34,509 nt of DNA from JAKFEW01 sp036675505 (GTDB lineage Bacteria; Cyanobacteriota; Sericytochromatia; S15B-MN24; JAQBPE01): positions 1-34,509 of the forward strand of contig JAKFEW010000075.1 of assembly GCA_036675505.1 (NCBI GenBank), in the 5' to 3' direction. Positions 22,147 through 30,194 of the stretch are shown here, one piece after another; position 1 is the stretch's first letter, and each line of letters starts with the position of its first letter. The translations under genes and the position numbers were made by a program. The notes below the pieces were generated by a model. The model ran no database searches. It was not told the DNA's origin and saw nothing but the letters and a program-made list of their open reading frames with translations.

Positions 22147-23865
22147 ATTCATAAGATCCTCGGCAACCTCACAGGCCTCAAGGCCAGCCAGGTCAACCAG
22201 CTCGAACGCCTCTACCGGCGCCGCACCCAGGTCTACGAGATCTTCTCGTACCAGCTCGCCGAGCAGATGGTCGCGGCGGCCTGGGAAATCGACAGGCCGG
22301 TGGGCGTGCTCGTGAACCGCTCAGGCAAGGTCACCCACGTCGTGGTGGGCTCGCCTGGCGAGATCACGCTGCCGGAGCTGCGCAAGCGCGAGGCGGCCGA
22401 GCGATTGTCCGGCTGGCGCGGCATCGTGGCCTACCCCGGCGGCGGCGGCCTCGGCCGTGGCGAGCTCGTGGCCCTCGCCATGAACCGCCTCGACATGCTG
22501 GTCGCGATCGACGCGGAGAGCCCGAAGCCGTCCAACGCCGAGGTCTGGGTGGCGCACCTGCTGCCCGAGGCCGACGCGCAGGGCAACCTCTGGCAGATGC
22601 TCGACCCGCTCTCGATGAAGGAGGCCCAGGCCTTCGATTTCGAAGAGTGGCTCTACGAGCTCGAGCAGTCGATGTCGCACGCGACCGTCTCGCGCGCCGT
22701 CGACACCACCGAGGAGCGCGCGATCCTGGTGGGCCTGCAGCTGCCGGACCTCACGGACTGGCAGGCCAACGAGTCGATGGCCGAGCTCGCGGAGCTCGCG
22801 CGGACCGCGGGCGCGACGGTGCTCGACCAGTCGATCCAGAAGCGCAGCCGGCCCGAGCCCGCCACCTTGATCGGCTCCGGCAAGGTCGCGGAGCTCGCCC
22901 TGCGCTCGCGTGAGCTCGGCGCGACGATGGTGATCGTCGACGCCGAGCTCTCGCCGTCGCAGATGACCAAGCTCGAAGACGCGTTCGGCCTCAAGGTGGT
23001 CGACCGCACGCAGCTGATCCTCGACATCTTCGCCCAGCGCGCCCAGACGCGCGAGGGCAAGCTGCAGGTCGAGCTCGCCCAGCTCAAGTACAACCTGCCA
23101 CGCCTGCGCGGCATGGGCACCTCGATGAGCCGCCTGGGCGGTGGCATCGCGACCCGCGGCCCGGGCGAGACGAAGCTCGAGACGGACCGCCGGCGCATCA
23201 ACGTGCGCGTGACCCACCTCGAGCAGGAGGTCGAGCAGATCAAGAAGCACCGCTCGGCCCAGCGCAAGGCCCGCACCAAGCGCGGCGTCGTGCAGGTGGC
23301 CATCATGGGCTACACCAACGCCGGCAAGTCCACGCTGCTCAACCGGCTCACCAAGTCCGAGGTCCTGGCCGAGAACAAGCTCTTCGCCACGCTCGACCCG
23401 GTCACCCGCAAGCTGCGGCTGCCGGGCGGCGGTGCCGTGCTCCTGACCGACACCGTCGGCTTCATCCAGCGCCTGCCCACCCAGCTCGTCGCGGCCTTCC
23501 GCGCGACGCTCGAGGAGGTCACCGAGGCCGACGTGCTGCTGCACGTGCTCGACGCGTCGCACCCGAACGTGATCGAGCACGTGCGCGCCGTGAACGCGAT
23601 CCTCGCGGACCTCGACGCGGGCGAGAAGCCGCAGATCACGGTGCTGAACAAGATCGACATGGTGACGGACGCGGCGGCGCTCGAGAAGCTGAAAAGCGAG
23701 GTGGGAGCCCTCACCGCCCTTGACGGGCGGCCCACCTCGCAAGGACTTGTCGAGGTCTCGGCGCTGACCGGCGACGGGATCATGCACCTGCTCGCGACGA
23801 TCGAGACCGAGGCCCGCCTCGACGAGCCGGTCGCCGCCGGCGAGCCGCCGCCGCCGGGCGAATGA
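22147..23865 (+). CDS. hflX: Ribosome-associated GTPase HflX, long N-terminal form
   Basis: From ATT 22147 the product is 572 aa. The extra N-terminal domain (about 1-180; ILGNLTGLKASQVNQLERLY onward) is typical of long HflX. Next come the HflX domain with VGLQLPDL, SGKVAEL and the Gly-rich GMGTSMSRLGGGIATRGPGE linker, then the G domain: G1 GYTNAGKST (388-396), G3 DTVGF and G4 NKID. HflX splits stalled 70S ribosomes after stress. The first in-frame ATG (22267) would cut off 40 residues of conserved sequence, and there is no GTG, TTG or CTG before it. The initiator is therefore probably AUU (see findings). The gene appears monocistronic. Confidence 0.9.
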   Translation: MHKILGNLTGLKASQVNQLERLYRRRTQVYEIFSYQLAEQMVAAAWEIDRPVGVLVNRSGKVTHVVVGSPGEITLPELRKREAAERLSGWRGIVAYPGGGGLGRGELVALAMNRLDMLVAIDAESPKPSNAEVWVAHLLPEADAQGNLWQMLDPLSMKEAQAFDFEEWLYELEQSMSHATVSRAVDTTEERAILVGLQLPDLTDWQANESMAELAELARTAGATVLDQSIQKRSRPEPATLIGSGKVAELALRSRELGATMVIVDAELSPSQMTKLEDAFGLKVVDRTQLILDIFAQRAQTREGKLQVELAQLKYNLPRLRGMGTSMSRLGGGIATRGPGETKLETDRRRINVRVTHLEQEVEQIKKHRSAQRKARTKRGVVQVAIMGYTNAGKSTLLNRLTKSEVLAENKLFATLDPVTRKLRLPGGGAVLLTDTVGFIQRLPTQLVAAFRATLEEVTEADVLLHVLDASHPNVIEHVRAVNAILADLDAGEKPQITVLNKIDMVTDAAALEKLKSEVGALTALDGRPTSQGLVEVSALTGDGIMHLLATIETEARLDEPVAAGEPPPPGE

Positions 23866-23893
23866 AGTCTTAAAGAACTTCTAATTATTTTTT
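23864..23893 (+). terminator. Weak AT-rich terminator after hflX
   Basis: GAAGT (23864-23868) and ACTTC (23877-23881) form a short stem that overlaps the stop codon, followed by a T-rich run (23885-23893). The stem is short, but the T-run and the sharp AT-rich dip after GC-rich coding sequence support a terminator. Confidence 0.4.
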
Positions 23894-23967
23894 AATGTTG
23901 GAATCCCGCCTGGCTGGTACAGTGTGGGTCCGTTTCAGCATCGGTTTAGTGTCGGTTCTTTGTCGCC

Positions 23968-25356
23968 ATGATGTCGTATCGTTCTTGTTTCATAGTCGCC
24001 CTCGCAGCCACGCTGGCCGCCTGTTCGGCCTATCCTGGCGGCGAGAGCCGCATGATCCGCGCGAGCGGGACGGTCCAGCTGCTGCCGGATGCGCGCGGGC
24101 TGGCGCTCCGCTTCGGCGGGCCGGCGTTCAGCCTCGCGAGCCTGCGCGACGCCGGCGTGACGGCGATCGCGGTCACGGTCGCAGGGCCCGGGCTGGTGGT
24201 GCCCGCCACCGCGTCGGTCGCCGTCGAGGCCCTCGACGCGCCGGGGCCGCACGCCCACTTCCCCTCGTTGCCGCCCGGCCTCGTCACGGTCACCGCCGAG
24301 GCGATCGACGCGACCTGCGGCGTGCGCTTCCGCGGGACGGCGGCGGCGGTGATCAGGGTCGACCAGCGCGCCGTGGCGGACGTGTGGCTGACGCCCCTTA
24401 CGCTGCCCGCGGTGGTGGTCGGCGGCTGCGTGACGCCCCCGCCGACGCCTGTGCCTTCATCGACCCCGGGCGCCTCACCGACGCCGGCTGCCTCGCCGTC
24501 GCCCACGCCGAGTCGGCCGTTGCCCGGGACGATCATCAATTCCGAGCCGGTCGGGCTGCGGCCGACGGCGATCGCCGTGAGCGCCGACGGCACGCTCTGG
24601 ACCAGCGACAGCGTCTCGGGCACGATCACCCGCCGCGACGTCGACGGGACGACGCGCCAGATCCCGCTGGGCGCCACGCCGGGCGGCCTCGCCGTCGACG
24701 CGAGCGGCACGGTCTGGGTGACGGTCACGGGCGCGGACGAGGTCGTGCGCCTCGCGCCGGACGGCAGCATCCTCGGCCGCACCGCGGTCGACAAGGCGCC
24801 TTGCGACGTCGCGATCGACCCGCAGGGCCGCGCGTGGGTGGTGCATGAGAACAAGAAGAACGCCTACGTGCTGGACCCGAGCGGGGCCGTGACCGGCGTC
24901 TACAGGGTCGAGAAGGAGCCGCTGGCCCTCGCGATCGGGCCCGCCGGCCTGGTGTGGGTGGTGAGCGCCAAGCGCGACCTGGTGCAGCGGTTCGACGCGG
25001 CGGGCCAGCTGCTCGGCGAGACGAACGTGGGCGACGAGCCGGTCGACGTGGCGATCGGCCCCGGCGGCCACGCCTGGGTGGTGGCGCGCAGCCAGGGCCA
25101 GGTCTTCGAGGTCGACGCCGACGGCAACGTGCGCAGCATCCGCGGGGTGGGCGCCTCGCCGTGCGCGGTGCTGGCCGACTCGCAGGGGCGCATCTGGGTC
25201 GCCAACCAGGGCGACGGCACCGTGTCCGTGCTCGGTCCTACCGGCACCATGACCTACTTGGTGGGCGGCGTGCCGTCCGGTCTCGCGCTCGACCCGTCGG
25301 GCGACGTCTGGGTGGCGGATGCAGCCTCCAACGTCGTGCGGCTCATCGCGCAGTAA
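23968..25356 (+). CDS. Vgb/NHL-type seven-repeat propeller lipoprotein
   Basis: This 462-aa protein starts at ATG 23968 (or 23971) with a signal peptide ending TLAAC (Cys19). The N-terminal domain (about 25-165) is beta-rich (GTVQLLPDARGLALRFGGP ... VTAEAIDATCGVRFRGTA). A Pro/Ser/Thr linker follows (about 155-190). Seven repeats of the streptogramin-lyase/Vgb style come next (GTLWTSDSVSGTITR, GTVWVTVTGADEVVRL, GRAWVVHE..., GRIWVANQGDGTVSVL, GDVWVADAASNVVRL), enough for a seven-bladed propeller. The family resemblance is structural only, and the His residues needed for Vgb lyase activity are not obvious. It is probably co-transcribed with the next lipoprotein, 50 nt downstream. Confidence 0.8.
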   Translation: MMSYRSCFIVALAATLAACSAYPGGESRMIRASGTVQLLPDARGLALRFGGPAFSLASLRDAGVTAIAVTVAGPGLVVPATASVAVEALDAPGPHAHFPSLPPGLVTVTAEAIDATCGVRFRGTAAAVIRVDQRAVADVWLTPLTLPAVVVGGCVTPPPTPVPSSTPGASPTPAASPSPTPSRPLPGTIINSEPVGLRPTAIAVSADGTLWTSDSVSGTITRRDVDGTTRQIPLGATPGGLAVDASGTVWVTVTGADEVVRLAPDGSILGRTAVDKAPCDVAIDPQGRAWVVHENKKNAYVLDPSGAVTGVYRVEKEPLALAIGPAGLVWVVSAKRDLVQRFDAAGQLLGETNVGDEPVDVAIGPGGHAWVVARSQGQVFEVDADGNVRSIRGVGASPCAVLADSQGRIWVANQGDGTVSVLGPTGTMTYLVGGVPSGLALDPSGDVWVADAASNVVRLIAQ

Positions 25357-25369
25357 TCGTTTGGTTGGA

Positions 25370-25398
25370 CCGCCGGGAAGCCGGCGGATTTGAGGAGG
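25370..25398 (+). promoter_or_regulatory. Leader hairpin and strong Shine-Dalgarno of the lipoprotein gene
   Basis: CCGCCGG (25370-25376) and CCGGCGG (25381-25387) form a tight stem with a GAAG tetraloop between two lipoprotein genes. GAGGAGG (25392-25398) follows, 8 nt before TTG 25407, which fixes that start. With no T-run, the hairpin more likely protects or processes mRNA than terminates it. Confidence 0.5.
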
Positions 25399-25406
25399 AA
25401 ATCTAC

Positions 25407-27050
25407 TTGAGGACGAAGCATCGGTTGTTCATGGTGGGCGGGCTGCTCGTCGGCGCTGTCGCGCTGGGTTGCCAGGCACCCGCTGTCGCGCCGCAGGGCG
25501 TCTCGGCGGTCACGCCGCGCACGGTGGTGCACTTCGGCGCCGTCAAGCTCGAGCCCGATGCCGACATGGCGATCGTGGTCAACCGCCGCGATTGCGCGGA
25601 GCACAGCTACGCGCTCAAGCAGACGACCGGCCCGGATCCGCGTGTCGACAAGATCGTCGTCGAGATCACGGGCACGGGCCTGGTGGAGCCGTACAAGCGG
25701 ACCCTCGCGCGCACGGACTTCACGGCCTGCGACGCGACGCTGAACCTGTCGGGCCTGGCCCCCGGCGATTACTCGGTGCGCTTCACGTCGTACAACGCGG
25801 CGGGCGACCCGGTCGCGTACGCGAAGGGCTCGGCCACGGTCGCGCTGGGCACCACGCCGCAGCTCAACCTGGTCTGCGACTTCAACATGGGCTCGCTCGA
25901 CGTCAACATCCACTGCTGCGACGGCGCCTCGCCCACCCCGGCGCCCAGCCCTGTGACTTCGCCGACCCCGACCCCGGCGCCCACCGCCACGCCGACGCCG
26001 ACGCCGACCCCCACCCCCACCCCGTCGCCGTTCAACCCGCTGACGAGCCACGTCAGCATGGTCTGGGGCATGGAGGTCGACAACGTCGGCCGCGTGTACC
26101 TGCTGGGCGGCGATCCCCAGCCGAAGGACGCGGCCGGCCTCTACAGGAACGACTGGGGCAACGTGATCCGCGTGGGCTACCCGGTGCCGACCCCCGATGC
26201 GACCAGCTTCTTCGAGGACATGTGGCCGCATTTCGACGCCGAGATCACCGGCGACACGTTCGTCGTGTCCAACACCTCGTATCTCAAGAATGATCCGGTC
26301 TGGACCGGCAACAACACCTACAAGCCCTCGACGATGATCCGCTTCATCGACATCGGGACGAAGGCGGAGGTCCGAGCCGGCACCCGCCAGATCTACTCCG
26401 CCTGGGACGTGGTGGCGGAGCCCAACGCCGCCATCCCGGGGGACGTGTGGCTCCCCTGGACCCGCTCGGCCGTGACCGTGATCCGCAACGCGAGCAGCCA
26501 CTACCTGTCGCAGCCGATCGCCGATCTCAACACGTATGGCGTCGCGGGCACCAACCCGTACGGCGACGTGAGCAATTCCTTCCACTTCCGCAGCCACAGG
26601 TTCGCCACGGCGACGGACCTGGTCTGGTCCTGCCTGAAGGGCATCGTGAAGAACGGCGCCACCAGCACCTCGCGGCCGGACGTGCTCCTCGACGCGGCCG
26701 CCAATTCCATGAACGGCGTGTTCGCGCTCGAGCAAGCCGGCAATGGCACCTACTTCGTCTCGCGTGACAAGGAGACCAAGGTCTACCGCTGGGACCCGGC
26801 CACGCCGACCATCTTCACCGAGGTCTTCGACCTCGTGGACGGCTACCCGCGCCAGATCGAGGCCTGCGCGGACGGCAGCTTCTACGTCCTCTCCTACAAG
26901 GAGTCCGTGCGCGAAACGGGCCCGACCAGCCTGAGCGGCCTGACCGATACGTCCGGCCGTTACCCGGCCACGAAGTTCCGGGTGACGCGGCTGGAGGTCG
27001 ATCAGGCCGGCATGCTCGGCAGCCCGAACCGCCTGATCAGCACGTACTAG
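25407..27050 (+). CDS. Lipoprotein with Pro-Thr linker and propeller-like C terminus
   Basis: This 547-aa protein starts at TTG 25407 behind GAGGAGG. The signal peptide ends VALGC (Cys22). An N-terminal beta domain (about 35-175) contains paired cysteines (RRDCAEHS, FTACDATL, LVCDFNMG, IHCCDG) that may form disulfides outside the cytoplasm. A PTPTPTPTPTP-type linker follows (about 177-207). The C-terminal portion of about 335 residues begins SMVWGMEVDNVGRVYLLGGD and contains YFVSRDKETKVYRWDP and DGSFYVLSYKES, which look like propeller blades. No family is recognised with confidence. It follows the Vgb-like lipoprotein and shares its layout (beta domain, Pro-rich linker, propeller). Confidence 0.7.
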   Translation: MRTKHRLFMVGGLLVGAVALGCQAPAVAPQGVSAVTPRTVVHFGAVKLEPDADMAIVVNRRDCAEHSYALKQTTGPDPRVDKIVVEITGTGLVEPYKRTLARTDFTACDATLNLSGLAPGDYSVRFTSYNAAGDPVAYAKGSATVALGTTPQLNLVCDFNMGSLDVNIHCCDGASPTPAPSPVTSPTPTPAPTATPTPTPTPTPTPSPFNPLTSHVSMVWGMEVDNVGRVYLLGGDPQPKDAAGLYRNDWGNVIRVGYPVPTPDATSFFEDMWPHFDAEITGDTFVVSNTSYLKNDPVWTGNNTYKPSTMIRFIDIGTKAEVRAGTRQIYSAWDVVAEPNAAIPGDVWLPWTRSAVTVIRNASSHYLSQPIADLNTYGVAGTNPYGDVSNSFHFRSHRFATATDLVWSCLKGIVKNGATSTSRPDVLLDAAANSMNGVFALEQAGNGTYFVSRDKETKVYRWDPATPTIFTEVFDLVDGYPRQIEACADGSFYVLSYKESVRETGPTSLSGLTDTSGRYPATKFRVTRLEVDQAGMLGSPNRLISTY

Positions 27051-27090
27051 CCCGGCGCGCCCGGGCCTCGGGCCTGCGCCACTTCCGGAT

Positions 27091-27121
27091 CGCCAGCGGG
27101 GTGCCTTGCGCCCCGCTGGCG
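27091..27121 (+). terminator. Strong 11-bp stem hairpin without T-run
   Basis: CGCCAGCGGGG (27091-27101) and CCCCGCTGGCG (27111-27121) pair perfectly around a 9-nt loop, 40 nt after the lipoprotein stop. Only CTTCGCCTT follows, so this is either a terminator of the T-poor kind or an mRNA-stabilising end. Confidence 0.45.
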
Positions 27122-27150
27122 CTTCGCCTTGGCGGCCGGGCAGCCAGGCG

Positions 27151-27159
27151 TGGTACCCT
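27151..27159 (+). promoter_or_regulatory. Possible extended -10 (TGGTACCCT), predicted leaderless
   Basis: TACCCT (27154-27159) fits TANNNT, has TGn before it, and ends 6 nt before ATG 27166. There is no Shine-Dalgarno sequence. The match to TATAAT is poor, so support comes mainly from the identical layout at other genes in the window. Confidence 0.35.
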
Positions 27160-27165
27160 GTGGCC

Positions 27166-28425
27166 ATGGTCATTTCCGCCCGCATCGACGCCGCCGAGCG
27201 TGCGCTCGCGCCCACCTGGGCCGCGATCGACGCCGTGACCCACTTCAACACCGAGAAGGTGCTCGACGCCTTCCAGGGCGCCCGCATCGGCGACCACCAC
27301 TTCGCGGGCACCACCGGCTACGGCCACGACGACCTCGGCCGCGGCGCGCTCGAGGCGGTTTTCGCGAAGATCCTGGGCTGCGAGGCGGCGCTCGTGCGCG
27401 GCCAGTTCGCCTCGGGCACGCACGCGATCGCGACAGCCCTCTTCGGCGTGCTCAGGCCCGGCGACGAGCTGCTCGCCGTCACCGGCCACCCCTACGACAC
27501 GCTCGAGGAGGTGATCGGCCTGCGCGGCGACGGCCAGGGCTCGCTCGCCGACTGGGGCGTGAGCTACCGCGAGGTCGACCTCACGCCTGCGGGCGAGGTG
27601 GACCTCGCCGCGGTGCTGGCGGCGATCGGCCCGCAGACCAAGGTCTGCGCGATCCAGCGCTCGCGCGGCTACGCCTGGCGGCCGAGCGTCGACATGGCCC
27701 GCATGGCGCCGCTGATCGACGCGATCAAGGCCGCCAAGCCAGGCATCGTCGTCTTCGTCGACAACTGCTACGGCGAGTTCACCGAGCGCAGCGAGCCCAC
27801 CGAGCACGGCGCGGACCTCGTCGCGGGCTCGTTGATCAAGAACCCGGGCGCGGGCATCGTGCCCTCGGGCGGCTACGTCGCCGGGCGCGCGGACCTCGTG
27901 CACGCCTGCGCCTGCCGCTTCACGGCCCCCGGCATCGGGGCGGCCGGCGGCGCGAGCCTGGACCAGAACCGCCTGCTCTTCCAGGGCCTCTTCATGGCCC
28001 CGCACACCGTCGGCGAGGCGCTCAAGGGCGCGACGCTCGCGGCGCGCGTCTTCGCTGAGCTCGGCTTCGACGTCTCGCCCAAGGCCACCGACCTGCGCAC
28101 CGACATCATCCAGGCCGTGCGCTTCGGCGACGCGGACAAGCTCGTGGCCTTCTGCCGCGCGATCCAGTCGGCGAGCCCGATCAACGCGTACGTCACGCCG
28201 ATGCCGGACGTGGTGCCGGGCTACGAGGACGACGTGGTGATGGCGGGCGGCACGTTCATCGAGGGCTCGACGATCGAGCTCTCGGCCGACGGCCCGCTGC
28301 GCGAGCCTTACGTGGGCTACTGGCAGGGCGGCCTGTCCTACAGCCACTGCCGGATCGCGTTGGGACGGGTATTGGCTGCGATCGGCGTGTCGCCGACCCA
28401 AAGCGTAGGAGCGCACCATGGCTGA
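27166..28425 (+). CDS. Methionine gamma-lyase-family PLP enzyme (YnbB/aluminium-resistance type)
   Basis: This 419-aa protein has the hallmarks of the PF06838 family: HFAGTTGYGHDDLGR (45-59), VRGQFASGTHAI, IQRSRGYAWRPS, VFVDNCYGEF with the PLP-pairing Asp (about 198), and GSLIKNPGAGI with the PLP lysine Lys225. The family is annotated as methionine gamma-lyase-like or aluminium resistance protein, but its true substrate is not established. It is soluble and cytoplasmic. The start at ATG 27166 gives the usual N terminus. Its last 8 nt overlap the Nudix gene, indicating a two-gene operon. Confidence 0.88.
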   Translation: MVISARIDAAERALAPTWAAIDAVTHFNTEKVLDAFQGARIGDHHFAGTTGYGHDDLGRGALEAVFAKILGCEAALVRGQFASGTHAIATALFGVLRPGDELLAVTGHPYDTLEEVIGLRGDGQGSLADWGVSYREVDLTPAGEVDLAAVLAAIGPQTKVCAIQRSRGYAWRPSVDMARMAPLIDAIKAAKPGIVVFVDNCYGEFTERSEPTEHGADLVAGSLIKNPGAGIVPSGGYVAGRADLVHACACRFTAPGIGAAGGASLDQNRLLFQGLFMAPHTVGEALKGATLAARVFAELGFDVSPKATDLRTDIIQAVRFGDADKLVAFCRAIQSASPINAYVTPMPDVVPGYEDDVVMAGGTFIEGSTIELSADGPLREPYVGYWQGGLSYSHCRIALGRVLAAIGVSPTQSVGAHHG

Positions 28426-28879
28426 TCACGCGCGCAAGCTGCCCCGCGTCCGCGTCGCGGTCGTGCTGGTCGACGAGCAGGACCGCATCCTGCTCGTGCG
28501 CCACCGCAAGGGCGAGCAGACCTACTGGCTGCTGCCCGGCGGCGGCCTGGATTACGGCGAGTCGCTCTTCGAGTGCGCCCGCCGCGAGCTCGCCGAGGAG
28601 ACCGGCCTCACGATCGAGGCCGACCGCATGATCTACGTGTCCGAGGCGATCGCGCCGGACGGCGCCCGCCACATCCTCAACCTCTACGTCATGGGCCGGG
28701 TCACCGGCGGCGAGATCGGCCCGCCGCCCGCAGGCGACGTGATCGACGAGATCGCCTGGCTGCCGATCGCCGAGCTGCCGGGCCTGACGCTGTACCCGGC
28801 GATCGCCGAGCACCTCCTCGTCTCGCACGCCGAGGGCTTCGCCCACGAGGTGCGCTACCTGGGCTCGCGCTGGACCTGA
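28418..28879 (+). CDS. Nudix hydrolase
   Basis: This 153-aa protein has a complete Nudix box at 42-64 (G-x5-E-x7-RELAEETGL, with Glu57, Glu60 and Glu61 as metal ligands) on a normal beta-alpha-beta fold. Nudix enzymes cleave nucleoside diphosphates linked to another group; the exact substrate cannot be predicted. TAGGAG precedes ATG 28418 by about 7 nt. The start overlaps the end of the PLP-enzyme gene, so translation is probably coupled. Confidence 0.88.
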   Translation: MADHARKLPRVRVAVVLVDEQDRILLVRHRKGEQTYWLLPGGGLDYGESLFECARRELAEETGLTIEADRMIYVSEAIAPDGARHILNLYVMGRVTGGEIGPPPAGDVIDEIAWLPIAELPGLTLYPAIAEHLLVSHAEGFAHEVRYLGSRWT

Positions 28880-28911
28880 GCCCGACCGGACCCGGCCGCC
28901 GACGAGCCCCG

Positions 28912-28935
28912 CTCGCCTGCCAGGCGGGCAGGCGG
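28912..28935 (+). terminator. GC-rich hairpin between the Nudix and acyltransferase genes
   Basis: CGCCTGCC (28914-28921) pairs with GGCAGGCG (28927-28934) around a 5-nt loop, 30 nt after the Nudix stop. No T-run follows. It may end or stabilise the upstream transcript. The rest of the 112-nt gap shows only a purine-rich stretch (GGAAGGAAGC) near 28961-28970. Confidence 0.35.
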
Positions 28936-28991
28936 AGGGTGCCGCCCGGGGGCTTCCGCGGGAAGGAAGCTCATGGAAAGGGGCCCCGGCG

Positions 28992-30194
28992 TTGGCAGAA
29001 GAAGAGCGGATCGAGGTGCTGGATGCCCTGCGTGGCATCGCGGCCCTGCTCGTGGTGGCCTGCCATTGCATGCTGGTCTGGCCGCTCTTCAGCGCGGCGT
29101 ACTTCGGCCCGAGTGACGGAACCAGCCGCTGGGCCGACGCCCTGACCTACTCGCCGCTCCACCTCTTCTGGGGCGGCCAGGAGGAGGTCGTGCTGTTCTT
29201 CGTGCTCTCGGGCTTCGCGCTGGCGCTGCCCTACCTCGCGGGGCGCGCTTCAGGCTACGGCGCGTACCTCGTGAAGCGCTTCTTCCGGCTCTACATCCCG
29301 TACATCGCGGCCGTGGCCCTCGCCTGGGGCCTGGTGGTCGCCGTAGCCCCCAGCGCGCTGCCGGGGCTCAGCCCGTGGTTCCACCGCAGCTGGCTGCAGC
29401 CCCTCACGGCGGCGGTGGCCGTCGACCACCTGCTCGTGCGCGGCTCGGCCCAATACAACTTCCTCGACGGGCCGATCTGGTCGCTGGTCCATGAGATCCG
29501 CATCTCGCTGGTCTTCCCGCTGTTGATGCTCCTGGTCCAGCGCTTACCGGCGCTGGGCACGGCCGGCCTGGTCGCCGCCTTCTACCTGGGCGGCGGCGCC
29601 CTGCTGCGCGATCCCTGGACGCTCGCGCACGTGCCGGTGACCTACCTCGTGACCGTGCAGTACACGGCCTTCTTCGTCCTGGGCGCCGGGCTCGCCGCGC
29701 ATCGCGCCGCCCTGACCGCCTGGATCGGCGGGCTGGGGCGCTGGCCGCTCGCGGCCCTCGCGGTCGGCGCGCTCTTCTTGTTCAACATCCGCTGGAACCT
29801 GCCGGCCTTCGAGAAGGGCACGGACTTCCTCACGGCCCTCGGCGCCGGCATGCTGGTCCTGCTCGCGCTCGGCGTGCCGCGGTTGCGCACGGCGCTGGAG
29901 TCGCCGGGCCTGCGCTGGCTGGGTCGGGTGTCGTACAGCCTCTACTTGACGCACATGCTCGTGTTGCTCACGCTGGTCCACACACTCGGCCGCGTGCTGC
30001 CGCTGCCGCTCGTGGTGGCGCTCGTGCCGCCCACGGCGCTGCTCGTCGCCCACCTCGCCTTCCGGCTGATCGAGGCGCCGTCGCGGGCCTGGGGCCGGCG
30101 GCTCGCCGCCGGCCTCGAGGCCGCCCTGGGCCAGCGCCGGGAGCCCTTCGCTACTGAACCTCGACCTCGGCGAGCGCCGCCACGTGGCCGCTGA
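28992..30194 (+). CDS. Acyltransferase 3 family membrane protein (OafA/YrhL-like)
   Basis: This 400-aa polytopic protein has about ten hydrophobic segments. It begins EVLDALRGIAALLVVACHCM (catalytic-His region), then VLFFVLSGFALALPYL (168-180 nt windows after the start of TM2) and FFRLYIPY, and near the end RVSYSLYLTHMLVLLTLVH. These are family signatures for transfer of acyl groups to extracytoplasmic carbohydrates or lipids. TTG 28992 is chosen because the conserved RGIAALLV block follows directly; GAAAGGGG lies about 11 nt upstream. The Arg/Pro-rich tail overlaps the convergent subtilase gene by 44 nt. Confidence 0.82.
   Translation: MAEEERIEVLDALRGIAALLVVACHCMLVWPLFSAAYFGPSDGTSRWADALTYSPLHLFWGGQEEVVLFFVLSGFALALPYLAGRASGYGAYLVKRFFRLYIPYIAAVALAWGLVVAVAPSALPGLSPWFHRSWLQPLTAAVAVDHLLVRGSAQYNFLDGPIWSLVHEIRISLVFPLLMLLVQRLPALGTAGLVAAFYLGGGALLRDPWTLAHVPVTYLVTVQYTAFFVLGAGLAAHRAALTAWIGGLGRWPLAALAVGALFLFNIRWNLPAFEKGTDFLTALGAGMLVLLALGVPRLRTALESPGLRWLGRVSYSLYLTHMLVLLTLVHTLGRVLPLPLVVALVPPTALLVAHLAFRLIEAPSRAWGRRLAAGLEAALGQRREPFATEPRPRRAPPRGR

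Noticed and set aside
25935..26035. Simple repeat of CCGACG/CCGACC units, considered as a CRISPR-like or tandem repeat array
   Set aside because: It encodes the Pro-Thr linker of a lipoprotein in frame; there are no spacers.
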